Assembly: GCF_009664855.1 (NCBI RefSeq)
Contig: NZ_CP045928.1
Span: forward strand, 4,088,107 to 4,152,106
Direction: 5' to 3'
Length of the DNA: 64,000 bases
Source of the DNA: Flavobacterium sp. SLB02
GTDB lineage: Bacteria; Bacteroidota; Bacteroidia; Flavobacteriales; Flavobacteriaceae
Of this stretch, positions 33,720 to 42,429 are shown one piece after another. The notes below the pieces were generated by a model. It ran no database searches, was not told the origin of the DNA, and worked only from the letters and a program-made list of their open reading frames with translations. The stretch's first letter is position 1, and every line of letters starts with the position of its first letter. A program made the position numbers and the translations under genes.

Positions 33720-34055
33720 TTATTTTAAAGTTATGTAATTCAAAAAACCAAAAAAAGATCGGTTTTTCAAATAATCCAAATCCGTTTCATTTGCATAAGC
33801 TTCTCTTTCAAAACTTATACTTCTATAAGCCAGATCTTTGTTTTTGTATTGTATGAGTCTGATAATATATTCTAAAACATAAAAGATATAAAAAGGTAAA
33901 ATCAGAAATTCTAATTGTTGTCGCAAATGAATTTTTTCATGATTGACAAAAACAGGATTATTTTTATCCAAATCATATTTTAAAATTACAAAGGGAAACA
34001 CAGCCATTCCCCTATATCCTTTCGGAATTAAATATTTAGCAACAATTAGAAACAT
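33720..34055 (-). CDS. Small membrane protein with HExxH motif
   Basis: A 111-residue protein. It has NHEKIHLRQQLE (about 40-51), a perfect HExxH zincin motif, then a hydrophobic stretch (LPFYIFYVLEYIIRLI, about 54-69), and FEREAYANE (about 85-93), where a third acidic metal ligand could lie. It is far shorter than usual zincins, so catalytic activity is uncertain. It is the first gene of the three-gene unit with the PLP enzyme 8 bases downstream and is divergent from the DUF5522-like gene pair. Confidence 0.7.
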   Translation of the reverse strand: MFLIVAKYLIPKGYRGMAVFPFVILKYDLDKNNPVFVNHEKIHLRQQLEFLILPFYIFYVLEYIIRLIQYKNKDLAYRSISFEREAYANETDLDYLKNRSFFGFLNYITLK

Positions 34056-34070
34056 TCGCTGTAAAATTTA

Positions 34071-34078
34071 TAAATTTG
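34071..34078 (+). promoter_or_regulatory. Putative -7 box of the small-ORF/DUF5522 unit
   Basis: TAAATTTG matches TAnnTTTG. The start point would be close to 34083, only about 6 bases before the small ORF's ATG, so the mRNA would be almost leaderless. Confidence 0.4.
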
Positions 34079-34088
34079 TAGATAAAAA

Positions 34089-34172
34089 ATGTTCGATTTC
34101 ATTAAAATCACAATCAAATTCGTGTATTTGATTTTAAAAGAAAAGAAACATCAACCCTATGCAGATTTATGA
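34089..34172 (+). CDS. Possible 27-residue small protein overlapping the next gene
   Basis: An ATG at 34089 opens a 27-codon frame (MFDFIKITIKFVYLILKEKK and seven more residues) with a hydrophobic first half. Its stop overlaps the next start as ATGA (34169-34172), the pattern of translational coupling. It may be a leader peptide or a short single-span protein; it may also be chance. I do not recognise it. Confidence 0.4.
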   Translation: MFDFIKITIKFVYLILKEKKHQPYADL

Positions 34173-34354
34173 AAGAGCAAAGTAATGAAAATAAACTAAT
34201 TGAAGGCGAAGATTTTTACTATACGCCCGAAGGTTATAAATGCTTTACCGAAAAACACCACTTAAAACGTGGTTATTGCTGCAAAAGTGGCTGTCGTCAT
34301 TGTCCGTATGGGTTTGATAAACGAACTGGCGAAATAAGAAAAAAAGCGAATTAG
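34169..34354 (+). CDS. Cysteine-rich small protein, DUF5522-like
   Basis: A 61-residue protein with YCCKSGCRHCPYGF (Cys-Cys-x3-Cys-x2-Cys), which suggests a bound metal or iron-sulfur centre. The surrounding PEGYKCFTEKHHLKRGYC is conserved in bacterial DUF5522-type proteins of unknown role. The start codon overlaps the stop codon of the upstream small frame. Confidence 0.8.
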   Translation: MKEQSNENKLIEGEDFYYTPEGYKCFTEKHHLKRGYCCKSGCRHCPYGFDKRTGEIRKKAN

Positions 34355-34373
34355 ATAATGTGACAATTTGATA
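34351..34373 (+). repeat. Local direct repeat, copy 1
   Basis: TTAGATAATGTGACAATTTG plus ATA, matching 21 of 23 bases with the copy at 34541-34563. Similar AATGTGnnAATTTgAT phrases occur at 60607-60625, so this belongs to a dispersed low-complexity family. Confidence 0.65.
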
Positions 34374-34378
34374 GTTTT

Positions 34379-34402
34379 GTCATCCTGAGCAAAGTCGAAG
34401 GA
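34379..34402. repeat. Dispersed GTCATCCTGAGC / AAGTCGAAGGA element
   Basis: A 24-base phrase that I know as frequent in intergenic DNA of Bacteroidetes genomes. Only one copy is in this window, so the call rests on memory of the family. Confidence 0.5.
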
Positions 34403-34540
34403 AAAATCTAAAATCAATAATCTAAACTCTAAAATTATAAATGGATATTCTCTTGCGAAAATTTAGGATTAGGATCCACAAATCCTATCACAGGTCGGAT
34501 ATTCGTTATCCCTAGTTTTTTAATTAGAAAATTATCTAAA

Positions 34541-34563
34541 TTAGAAAATGTGCCAATTTGATA
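34541..34563 (+). repeat. Local direct repeat, copy 2
   Basis: TTAGAAAATGTGCCAATTTG plus ATA, two mismatches from the copy at 34351-34373. Confidence 0.65.
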
Positions 34564-34663
34564 ATTAGATAATTCTTTTAATACTGAATTTGTAAAGAAC
34601 AAAAAAATTAATCTGTTGTTAATCTTGCTAGATTATCTTAGCAACTAAGTACCTTAAAAAAAA

Positions 34664-36640
34664 ATGACTTTTCAAGAACAAATAAAACAGGGAATCCCCT
34701 CTACATTACCTCCAAAAAAAGCATACGATTTGGCCATTAACCACGCGCCAAAACGAAAAGAAATTCTTTCGGCAGAAGAAAAAAAACTGGCCTTAAAAAA
34801 TGCCTTACGCTATTTCGAAGCCAAACATCACGCTGAATTAATTAAAGAATTCTCAGAAGAATTAGAAACTTACGGTCGTATATATATGTATCGCCTACGT
34901 CCTGATTACAGAATGTACGCGCGACCGATTGACCAATATCCAGGAAAATCATTGCAGGCAAAAGCCATTATGCACATGATTCAGAACAATCTGGATTATG
35001 CTGTGGCGCAACATCCGCATGAATTGATTACTTATGGTGGAAACGGCGCTGTTTTTCAGAACTGGGCGCAATATTTATTGACCATGCAATATTTGTCTGA
35101 AATGACAGATGAGCAAACCTTAACGATGTATTCAGGACATCCTATGGGATTATTCCCCTCACATGCAGAAGCGCCAAGAGTTGTGGTTACCAACGGAATG
35201 GTTATCCCGAATTATTCTAAACCCGACGATTGGGAAAAAATGAATGCTTTGGGTGTTTCCCAATACGGACAAATGACAGCTGGAAGTTATATGTACATTG
35301 GCCCACAAGGAATTGTACACGGAACTACCATTACAGTTTTAAATGGTTTCAGAAAAATAAAACTCAATCCTGAAGGTAATCTTTTTGTAACCTCGGGTCT
35401 TGGCGGTATGTCCGGAGCACAACCAAAAGCCGGAAACATTGCCGGTTGTATTACGGTCTGCGCCGAAGTAAACCCTAAAATCACTAAAATCCGTCACGAA
35501 CAGGGCTGGATTAACGAGATCGTAACTTCTACTGAAGAATTGGTAAAAAGAGTCACTTTGGCCAAAGCCAATAAAGAAGTGGTTTCAATTGCTTATTTAG
35601 GAAACGTGGTGGATGTTTGGGAATGTTTCGACAAAGAAAACATCAAAATTGATTTGGGTTCTGACCAGACTTCGCTCCATAATCCATGGGCTGGTGGTTA
35701 TTATCCTGTTGGAATTTCTTTTGAAGAAGCCAACGAAATGATGGCCAATAATCCTGACTTATTCAAAGAAAAAGTTCAGGAATCATTACGCAGGCAAGCC
35801 AAAGCGATTAACAAACATACCGCAAAAGGAACTTACTTTTTTGATTACGGAAATGCCTTTTTACTTGAAGCTTCCCGCGCCGGAGCTGATGTAATGGCAG
35901 AGAATAATATCGATTTTAAATATCCGAGTTATGTTCAGGATATAATGGGACCAATGTGTTTTGATTACGGATTTGGGCCATTTAGATGGGTTTGTACTTC
36001 CGGGAAACCAGAAGATTTACAAAAAACAGATAACATCGCAAGCCAGGTTTTAGAAGAACTGGCTAAAACTGCTCCTAATGAAATTCAGCAGCAAATGCAG
36101 GATAACATCAAATGGATCAAAGGCGCGCAGGAAAACAAACTCGTTGTAGGTTCTCAGGCCCGTATTTTATATGCTGATGCTGAAGGTAGAATTAAAATTG
36201 CTGAAGCGTTTAATCAGGCGATTGCCAAAGGCGAAATAGGAACGGTTGTTTTAGGCCGCGATCATCATGATGTTTCGGGAACTGATTCTCCTTACAGAGA
36301 GACATCTAACATCTATGACGGATCTCGTTTTACGGCTGATATGGCCATTCAAAACGTGATTGGAGACAGTTTTAGAGGAGCAACCTGGGTTTCGATTCAT
36401 AATGGCGGAGGAGTTGGCTGGGGAGAGGTTATAAACGGTGGTTTTGGTATGGTTCTTGATGGCTCTAAAGAGGCGTCAAAACGTTTAGCATCAATGCTTT
36501 TTTGGGATGTTAACAACGGAATTTCAAGACGAAGCTGGGCCCGAAATGACGAAGCTGTTTTTGCTATAAAAAGAGCAATGGAAGTCCAGCCGCTATTAAA
36601 GGTAACTTTACCCAATATTGTAGATGAAAATCTATTTTAG
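34664..36640 (+). CDS. hutU: Urocanate hydratase (long, eukaryotic-like form)
   Basis: A 658-residue enzyme of histidine breakdown that hydrates urocanate using NAD. Visible are YGGNGAVFQNWAQYLLTMQYL (about 124-145), HPMGLFPSHAEAPRVVVTNGM, GQMTAGSYMYIGPQGIVHGTT and the NAD region GLGGMSGAQPKAGNIAG. It is about 100 residues longer than the E. coli/Pseudomonas type, with the extension at the amino end. hutH, hutI and hutG are not beside it. Confidence 0.95.
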   Translation: MTFQEQIKQGIPSTLPPKKAYDLAINHAPKRKEILSAEEKKLALKNALRYFEAKHHAELIKEFSEELETYGRIYMYRLRPDYRMYARPIDQYPGKSLQAKAIMHMIQNNLDYAVAQHPHELITYGGNGAVFQNWAQYLLTMQYLSEMTDEQTLTMYSGHPMGLFPSHAEAPRVVVTNGMVIPNYSKPDDWEKMNALGVSQYGQMTAGSYMYIGPQGIVHGTTITVLNGFRKIKLNPEGNLFVTSGLGGMSGAQPKAGNIAGCITVCAEVNPKITKIRHEQGWINEIVTSTEELVKRVTLAKANKEVVSIAYLGNVVDVWECFDKENIKIDLGSDQTSLHNPWAGGYYPVGISFEEANEMMANNPDLFKEKVQESLRRQAKAINKHTAKGTYFFDYGNAFLLEASRAGADVMAENNIDFKYPSYVQDIMGPMCFDYGFGPFRWVCTSGKPEDLQKTDNIASQVLEELAKTAPNEIQQQMQDNIKWIKGAQENKLVVGSQARILYADAEGRIKIAEAFNQAIAKGEIGTVVLGRDHHDVSGTDSPYRETSNIYDGSRFTADMAIQNVIGDSFRGATWVSIHNGGGVGWGEVINGGFGMVLDGSKEASKRLASMLFWDVNNGISRRSWARNDEAVFAIKRAMEVQPLLKVTLPNIVDENLF

Positions 36641-36691
36641 ACAAAGTTTCGTATTTAATTAAAAACAAAGAACATTAAAAATTTTAAACAT

Positions 36692-37231
36692 ATGAAAACA
36701 TTCAAATTAGTACCCGTTTTTTTGCTTTTGATACTAGCTTCATGCAGCACGGTAAGTGTATATTCTGATTACGATAAAAACGTAGATTTCGCACCATATA
36801 AGACGTACGCTTTTTTTAAGCCCGGAATTGATAAGGTCGAAATCTCTGATTTGGATAAAAGACGTATCTTACATGCCATAGACGAACAAATGCAGGCAAA
36901 AGGTTTTACAAAAAGCGAAAACCCTGATTTATTAGTAAATATTTTTACAAAATCAAGAGAGCAGGTTAACGTAAACCAATTTAGCGCCGGATGGGGCTAC
37001 GGTTGGGGTTGGGGATGGAATCCTTACATGATGTACGGAGGAAACCAGACTACTGTATCAACTTCTACCGAAGGAACTTTATTCATTGATTTAATCGATG
37101 CTAAAAAGAAAGAAATGATATGGCAAGGTGAAGGAGTTGCAACTTTAACTAAAAACGTCGATAAAAAAGATGCCAGAGTAAAAGAAATTGTAACAAAAGT
37201 TTTAGCGCAATATCCTCCCGTTAAAAAATAA
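36692..37231 (+). CDS. DUF4136-type lipoprotein
   Basis: A 179-residue lipoprotein (lipobox LASC, Cys18). It starts with VYSDYDKNVDFAPYKTYAFF and has NPDLLVNIFTK and the end TKVLAQYPP, the usual DUF4136 layout. A Gly/Trp-rich loop GWGYGWGWGWNPYM is at about 108-121. The domain's role is unknown; many flavobacterial genomes have several copies. It follows hutU by 51 bases and may be cotranscribed. Confidence 0.85.
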   Translation: MKTFKLVPVFLLLILASCSTVSVYSDYDKNVDFAPYKTYAFFKPGIDKVEISDLDKRRILHAIDEQMQAKGFTKSENPDLLVNIFTKSREQVNVNQFSAGWGYGWGWGWNPYMMYGGNQTTVSTSTEGTLFIDLIDAKKKEMIWQGEGVATLTKNVDKKDARVKEIVTKVLAQYPPVKK

Positions 37232-37361
37232 TTAATACATTTGTGTTTCAAATATCTGAAATGAAAAACTTAAATATCATTATTATCTCTATTAAAATTA
37301 TTGCTATTCAGCAATAATGGTGAGGTATTATATAAATAAGTAAACAAAATACAATTTATAA

Positions 37362-37388
37362 AACCTCCCAAATCGGGAGGTTTTTTTA
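37362..37388 (+). terminator. Terminator after the DUF4136 gene
   Basis: AACCTCCC and GGGAGGTT form an 8-bp stem with loop AAATC, followed by TTTTTT. Confidence 0.88.
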
Positions 37389-37488
37389 TTTAACGAAGAT
37401 TAAAGTCGCTAGGAATTAACGCGAATCCTTTTTTCCATATTAAACAATAAAAATTAGTGCCAATTCGTGGCAAAAAAATAAAACAAAA

Positions 37489-38733
37489 ATGAATTTATTT
37501 AACGAAGTACTCTCTGCAAAAAAGCAACTCGAAAATGTAGTTGCCGCTACCCCACTCACTCAAAATTTAAATCTTTCAGACGAGTTTAAATCGACTGTTT
37601 TACTGAAACGGGAAGATTTACAAATTGTGCGGTCGTACAAAATCAGAGGCGCATACAATAAGATTTCTTCGTTGAATGAAAAAGAAAAAGCAACCGGAAT
37701 TGTTTGTGCAAGTGCCGGAAATCATGCGCAAGGTGTCGCCTATTCGTGTCATCTTTTGCAAATACAGGGCAAAATTTATATGCCTAAAACAACTCCAAAA
37801 CAAAAGGTAAAACAAGTTCAGTTGTTTGGGAAATCGTTTGTAGAGATTGTCTTAACCGGAGATACTTTTGATGATGCTTATGCTTCGGCCACGGCAGATG
37901 CGATTAAAAATCATAAAATATTTATTCATCCTTTTGACGATGAAAAAGTAATTGCCGGTCAGGGAACTGTAGGTTTAGAGATTCTGGAAACTTATAAAGA
38001 ACCCATCGATTATGTTTTTGTCCCGATTGGCGGGGGAGGACTGGCTTCTGGTCTTTCTGAAGTTTTTAAACATTTAAGCCCGAATACTAAAATTATTGGT
38101 GTTGAACCACAAGGTGCTCCATCGATGAAAACCTCTATTGAAGAGAATAAAAACACAGCCTTAAAAACAATTGATAAGTTTGTAGACGGCGCGGCTGTAA
38201 AACAAGTTGGAGATAAAACTTTCGAAATTTGTCGTGAAAATCTGGACGATATTATTCTGGTTCCCGAAGGAAAAGTGTGTACGACAATTTTGCGTTTGTA
38301 TAACGAAGAAGCTATGGTGGTAGAACCTGCCGGCGCATTGACCATTGCCGCTTTAGATTTTTATAAAGATAAAATAAAAGGTAAAACAGTGGTTTGCGTT
38401 GTAAGCGGAAGTAATAATGATATCGAGAGAACTGCCGAAATAAAAGAGCGCTCTTTATTGTATGAAGGTTTGATGCATTACTTTATGATTCAGTTTCCGC
38501 AGCGTCCCGGAGCTTTAAAAGAATTTGTCAATAATATTTTAGGTCCCGATGACGATATCACTTATTTTCAGTTTGCCAAGAAAAACAGTCGTGAAGTTGG
38601 TTCTGTAGTGGTTGGTTTAGAATTAAAAAATAAAAAAGATATCAAAGCAATTAAAATGAATATGACCAAAAATGGTTTTGAATTTCAATACCTGAATGAC
38701 AATCAGGATTTGTTTACACAACTCATTGGATAA
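37489..38733 (+). CDS. ilvA: Threonine ammonia-lyase (threonine dehydratase)
   Basis: A 414-residue PLP enzyme that converts threonine to 2-oxobutanoate, the first step to isoleucine. The PLP Lys is in SYKIRGAYNKI (near residue 50), the phosphate loop is VPIGGGGLASGLSE (near 186) and an ACT-like regulatory region is at about 335-410 (FPQRPGALKEFVNNIL). The single short regulatory region resembles the Bacillus-like form. It has its own terminator. Other ilv/leu genes are not in the window. Confidence 0.93.
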   Translation: MNLFNEVLSAKKQLENVVAATPLTQNLNLSDEFKSTVLLKREDLQIVRSYKIRGAYNKISSLNEKEKATGIVCASAGNHAQGVAYSCHLLQIQGKIYMPKTTPKQKVKQVQLFGKSFVEIVLTGDTFDDAYASATADAIKNHKIFIHPFDDEKVIAGQGTVGLEILETYKEPIDYVFVPIGGGGLASGLSEVFKHLSPNTKIIGVEPQGAPSMKTSIEENKNTALKTIDKFVDGAAVKQVGDKTFEICRENLDDIILVPEGKVCTTILRLYNEEAMVVEPAGALTIAALDFYKDKIKGKTVVCVVSGSNNDIERTAEIKERSLLYEGLMHYFMIQFPQRPGALKEFVNNILGPDDDITYFQFAKKNSREVGSVVVGLELKNKKDIKAIKMNMTKNGFEFQYLNDNQDLFTQLIG

Positions 38734-38737
38734 AACA

Positions 38738-38772
38738 AAAGGCTGTCTGAATTTAAAATCAGACAGCCTTTT
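38738..38772. terminator. Terminator between ilvA and the GH30 gene
   Basis: AAAGGCTGTCTGA and TCAGACAGCCTTT form a 13-bp stem with an AT-rich loop, continued by T on the plus strand and A/T on the other. It serves both convergent genes. Confidence 0.9.
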
Positions 38773-38815
38773 TCAAACCAAAATAAAATAACTAATTAAA
38801 ATTAAAAATTGGTAA

Positions 38816-40966
38816 TTATTTCTTTATCACTTTTTTAGAATACGAGCTTTGGCCATCATTTACTTTTACTACATAAATCCCTTTTGGTAATTGCGAAATT
38901 TCTATTTCGGCTTCATTACCAGTTGTAAAATCAACGCTTCTTTTTAAAACATTTTGCCCAGAAGCATTGTAAACTTCGACTTGTCCGGAGCCTGAATTAG
39001 GGGTGTTAATTTTTAAATAGTTGTTTGTTACATTGATATAAAGAGAAAAATCAGATACGGTATTGGCTTGTTCTTCTATGGCAGCTTTCCTGGCTGCAGA
39101 AGCCTCCACCTGTACCAATTGCCATTGCTGATTTAATCCTCCTGTATAGGCCCATACCTGAATATTGGCACCATTTGCAGTAGAAACACTTTCGACATCT
39201 AATGATTTTCCGCTATTTACATTGATAATACTATAGTAACCTCCGCCAAGACTGTTCACTGTCCATTTAAATTCATTCGAAGACGAGAATGCTCTTTGTT
39301 GTACTTTTATTCCATCAGCAGTACTATTACTCTCAGGTGCCAGGTATAATCCTGTCGATTTTACAATGATGTAGTAATTGCCGCTTGCCTCAGCAACAAA
39401 CTTCCAGCGTTGGTTACTTCCTCCTCCACCGGTAATGTCATATTGCTGAATGCGTCCTCCGCTTATAGTGGAATTATCTGCAACATCTAATCCTTTGCTG
39501 CTGTTTCTTGAAATGACATTGTAATATCCCGGAAATGAAGAAGACGGAGGGGATCCTGCTGACCAATTAAAAGTAACTGCTGATGAAGCGGGAACTGTAT
39601 AATTAAAAGCTGATGATCCTGAAACCACTTTTATGGTATTGGCTGATCCTGAATTGTAAACCACAAGTGCAATCGATCCGTCAGGATTTCTAAATCCAAC
39701 CGTTTGAATTGTACCACTTGTACTTGAAGATGAAATTCTTACAGCACCCGGTTTTACAAATTTTGAGATTTGACCAATAATATAATAGGCCACATTTTTA
39801 GTATAACTTGTACTGTTATTTACCGTAATGGCTCCCAGACAAGTATTGCATCCACCCGGAGTACGCGGCCCTAAACTCGGATTATTGGCTGCATTCCATT
39901 CTAAAACTGTTTTTGACCAGTTATTGGTACTTCCAATCACTACGTTTTGCATGTGCCAGCCAAAATCTCCACCAAAGTTTCCGCCTGATCCTGTATATTG
40001 TTCTGTAAAATAAACGTTTTTATTGGTGGCATTTCGCACAGTTGACATGGCCGAAATATTTCCTAAATACAAATGAAACGCTGCACCATCAACATAACTG
40101 CTGTTGTTTAAAACATCAATAGGGTAAGCTGTATTGTCGCAATTGTGATCAAAAGCGATGATTTTTATATTTCCATAACCTGCTGCTGCCATTTGTGGTC
40201 CCAGTTGCTGATTGATAAAGTTTTTTTGTTCTGTAGAATTCATTAACATACTTGGCTCATTATGCGGATTCTCTGGTTCGTTTTGAGGTGTGACCGCCCA
40301 AATTGAAATTCCCTGCGCTTGCATTGCGGCAAAATACTTTACAAAATATCTCGCGTAGGCAGCGTAATATTGTGTTTGCAAACTTCCGCCAATCCAGGAA
40401 TTATTAGTTTTCATCCAGCGTGGTGCTGACCAGGGAGTGGCTAATATTTTTATGTTTGGATTGATAAGCTGTATCTTTTTTATAATGGGAATCAAATAGG
40501 TCAAATCAGGTCCGTTAAGACTGAAATTGTTCATATTAACGTCTCCTGAAGTTTCGTTGTAACTATAAGATGAACTGCTTAAATCAGAAGCCGCTATACT
40601 AATACGAACTACGCTGGCGTTTAAACCTGTAACAGGATTGTACAAATCATTTAATAATTGATTTTGCTGAGTGGCTGCCATTGCACTGATTACCTCGGCG
40701 CTTCCTTCGGTAAGAGTGTAACCAAAACCATCCATGGTTTGGTAGGTTGTTGCTGCATTAATCGTAATTGTAGAAGGATTAGTTCCTGAGTTTGTCCCGA
40801 AACTTACTGCAGATTGCTGCTGTAATAATCTGGTCTGATCACCTGATGTGATAAAAGGTGTGACTGTTTGAGCATTGGCTTTGATCATAACCAAAAGCAT
40901 TACAATGATGACCTGGGTCAAAATTGCTTTTACTCGATTTGTAGGTTTGTGAGTAGTTTTGTGCAT
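38816..40966 (-). CDS. Secreted GH30-family glycosidase with ricin-type lectin domain and T9SS sorting tail
   Basis: A 716-residue secreted enzyme. Signal peptide about 1-33; GH30 catalytic domain about 60-470 with acid/base Glu230 in TPQNEPENPHNEP and nucleophile Glu322 in VYFTEQYTGSGG; a ricin B-type beta-trefoil at about 480-620 with repeated QW(K/Q) turns; and a type IX secretion tail at about 640-716 ending SYSKKVIKK. GH30 members cleave beta-1,6-glucan, xylan or related glycans; the exact substrate is open. No polysaccharide utilisation genes (susC/D) are adjacent. Confidence 0.9.
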   Translation of the reverse strand: MHKTTHKPTNRVKAILTQVIIVMLLVMIKANAQTVTPFITSGDQTRLLQQQSAVSFGTNSGTNPSTITINAATTYQTMDGFGYTLTEGSAEVISAMAATQQNQLLNDLYNPVTGLNASVVRISIAASDLSSSSYSYNETSGDVNMNNFSLNGPDLTYLIPIIKKIQLINPNIKILATPWSAPRWMKTNNSWIGGSLQTQYYAAYARYFVKYFAAMQAQGISIWAVTPQNEPENPHNEPSMLMNSTEQKNFINQQLGPQMAAAGYGNIKIIAFDHNCDNTAYPIDVLNNSSYVDGAAFHLYLGNISAMSTVRNATNKNVYFTEQYTGSGGNFGGDFGWHMQNVVIGSTNNWSKTVLEWNAANNPSLGPRTPGGCNTCLGAITVNNSTSYTKNVAYYIIGQISKFVKPGAVRISSSSTSGTIQTVGFRNPDGSIALVVYNSGSANTIKVVSGSSAFNYTVPASSAVTFNWSAGSPPSSSFPGYYNVISRNSSKGLDVADNSTISGGRIQQYDITGGGGSNQRWKFVAEASGNYYIIVKSTGLYLAPESNSTADGIKVQQRAFSSSNEFKWTVNSLGGGYYSIINVNSGKSLDVESVSTANGANIQVWAYTGGLNQQWQLVQVEASAARKAAIEEQANTVSDFSLYINVTNNYLKINTPNSGSGQVEVYNASGQNVLKRSVDFTTGNEAEIEISQLPKGIYVVKVNDGQSSYSKKVIKK

Positions 40967-41340
40967 TTTTTTGTGGTTTTAGATAGTTAAATTTCTTTCA
41001 TTTTATTATGATTATTTTTATTAAAACGCATCTAAATTACATCAATCTTTCACGAAATCGATATAATTCAAACTTTACAAATACACATCATTTGTAAAAA
41101 TTACCTTAACAAAAACTGATCTTTTATTTTTACAAAAACCTAAAAACCAAATACTTAAACCCTAAAAAGTCATAAAATTCTAATTTTACTTTTCATTAAA
41201 TAAATAAATTTTTCAAAATCAAGCTTTTAGATCATCTTTTAAATATTCTATTGTGTTATAAAATTTTCACAAATGACAAATCTCATAGAACAATCCTGGA
41301 GTTATAGCGTATTTTTGCCGTTAATATAATTACTTAAAAT
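40967..41340. other. 374-base intergenic region between divergent GH30 and globin genes
   Basis: AT-rich, with one recognisable plus-strand -7 box TATTTTTG at 41310-41317 for the globin gene. I see no minus-strand TAnnTTTG box, operator or RNA structure for the GH30 gene. Confidence 0.45.
41310..41317 (+). promoter_or_regulatory. Putative -7 box of the truncated globin gene
   Basis: TATTTTTG matches TAnnTTTG, 23 bases before the ATG. Confidence 0.45.
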
Positions 41341-41751
41341 ATGGAGGCACTTAAAGATATTTCAACCTTAGAAGACATTAAACAAATGGTGAACAGCTTT
41401 TATGCAAATGTTAGAAAAGACGAGCTGATTGGCCCTATCTTTAATGATAAACTGCAAGATCGGTGGGAACCTCATCTGCAAAAAATGTATGGATTCTGGC
41501 AGACTATTTTATTTGATGTGAGAGCTTATTCGGGAACTCCTTTTCCCCCACACAAACAATTACCAGTAGATAAAACGCATTTTGACCGCTGGATTGCAAT
41601 TTTTAATACCACAATCGATGCACAATTTGCCGGTCCAATAACCCAAGAAGCTAAAATGCGCGCCGCTAATATGGCCTATATGTTCAGCCACAAAATTGAA
41701 TATTTTAGAAATGCCGAAAACGAGCTGAGAAATACATCAGGTAAATCTTAA
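41341..41751 (+). CDS. Group III truncated hemoglobin
   Basis: A 136-residue 2/2 globin. It has the group III features YANVRKDELIGPIFN at the start, FWQTILFDVRAYSGTPFPPH and the likely proximal heme His80 in VDKTHFDRWIAIF. Group III globins bind oxygen or nitric oxide; a role in peroxide or NO handling is possible. No partner gene is evident. Confidence 0.88.
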   Translation: MEALKDISTLEDIKQMVNSFYANVRKDELIGPIFNDKLQDRWEPHLQKMYGFWQTILFDVRAYSGTPFPPHKQLPVDKTHFDRWIAIFNTTIDAQFAGPITQEAKMRAANMAYMFSHKIEYFRNAENELRNTSGKS

Positions 41752-41842
41752 AAATATTCAAGTTTTAGATTGCATACTATTTTTAATTAAATAAATTTGA
41801 TTTGAAAATACTGATAAAAGCCAAATCAAAAATTTAATTAAA

Positions 41843-42289
41843 ATGAAAAAACTCATCCTGTTCTTTACAATCTGTTTCTCTTTTTTAAGTCATTTAAATG
41901 CACAATCTCAAGCTCCGGTTTCTAATTTATACAAAGGAACTATTGATGGAAAAACACCAATAACTCTTTATATTAAAACAGAAGAAAATCCGTGTACTGC
42001 TGATTTAATGTTTGCCTCAATGTATCGCTACAATAAATCAAGCAAATGGATTCAAATTTATCCTACGCAGAACAAAAAGGCTGAAAATGAATTTGTAATG
42101 GTCGAACATGATTTCAGTGGTGTTTTAATTTTAAAGAAAACAGGAAATACTTTCTCGGGTTTATGGATTAGCCCCGATACTAAAAAACAATTGAAGGTAG
42201 ATTTAAAAGAAGCTTCGATGACCAAAAAAGAGATCGAAAGCTATGAAAAAACTATGGAAAAAGTGAGTTTTGACAATAACGACTGCTAA
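41843..42289 (+). CDS. Exported hypothetical protein, 148 aa
   Basis: A small secreted protein with signal peptide (about 1-20, ending LNAQ). The mature part is a beta-rich single domain (LYKGTIDGKTPITLYIKT, later LILKKTGNTFSGLWIS) with two Cys (ENPCTAD and the NNDC end). I do not recognise a family. It lies between the globin gene and the aromatic hydroxylase gene. Confidence 0.7.
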   Translation: MKKLILFFTICFSFLSHLNAQSQAPVSNLYKGTIDGKTPITLYIKTEENPCTADLMFASMYRYNKSSKWIQIYPTQNKKAENEFVMVEHDFSGVLILKKTGNTFSGLWISPDTKKQLKVDLKEASMTKKEIESYEKTMEKVSFDNNDC

Positions 42290-42429
42290 AATTTTCACTT
42301 TTTTATTAATACTCCAAAATCTATAAAAACGCAATAAAAAATCATTTCGGACAAAAAAATTGTAACAAATAGCAAAAAATAGCGGTCTTAATTCGTAATT
42401 TTACATTCCTAATCTACAACGTTTTCGAA

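Larger units (their letters stand above)
34355..34663. other. 309-base intergenic region upstream of hutU
   Basis: It is built largely of repeats: the direct repeat pair (34351-34373 and 34541-34563) and GTCATCCTGAGC-AAAGTCGAAGGA at 34379-34402, a phrase widespread in Bacteroidetes intergenic DNA. No open frame or clear promoter box is seen. Confidence 0.5.
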
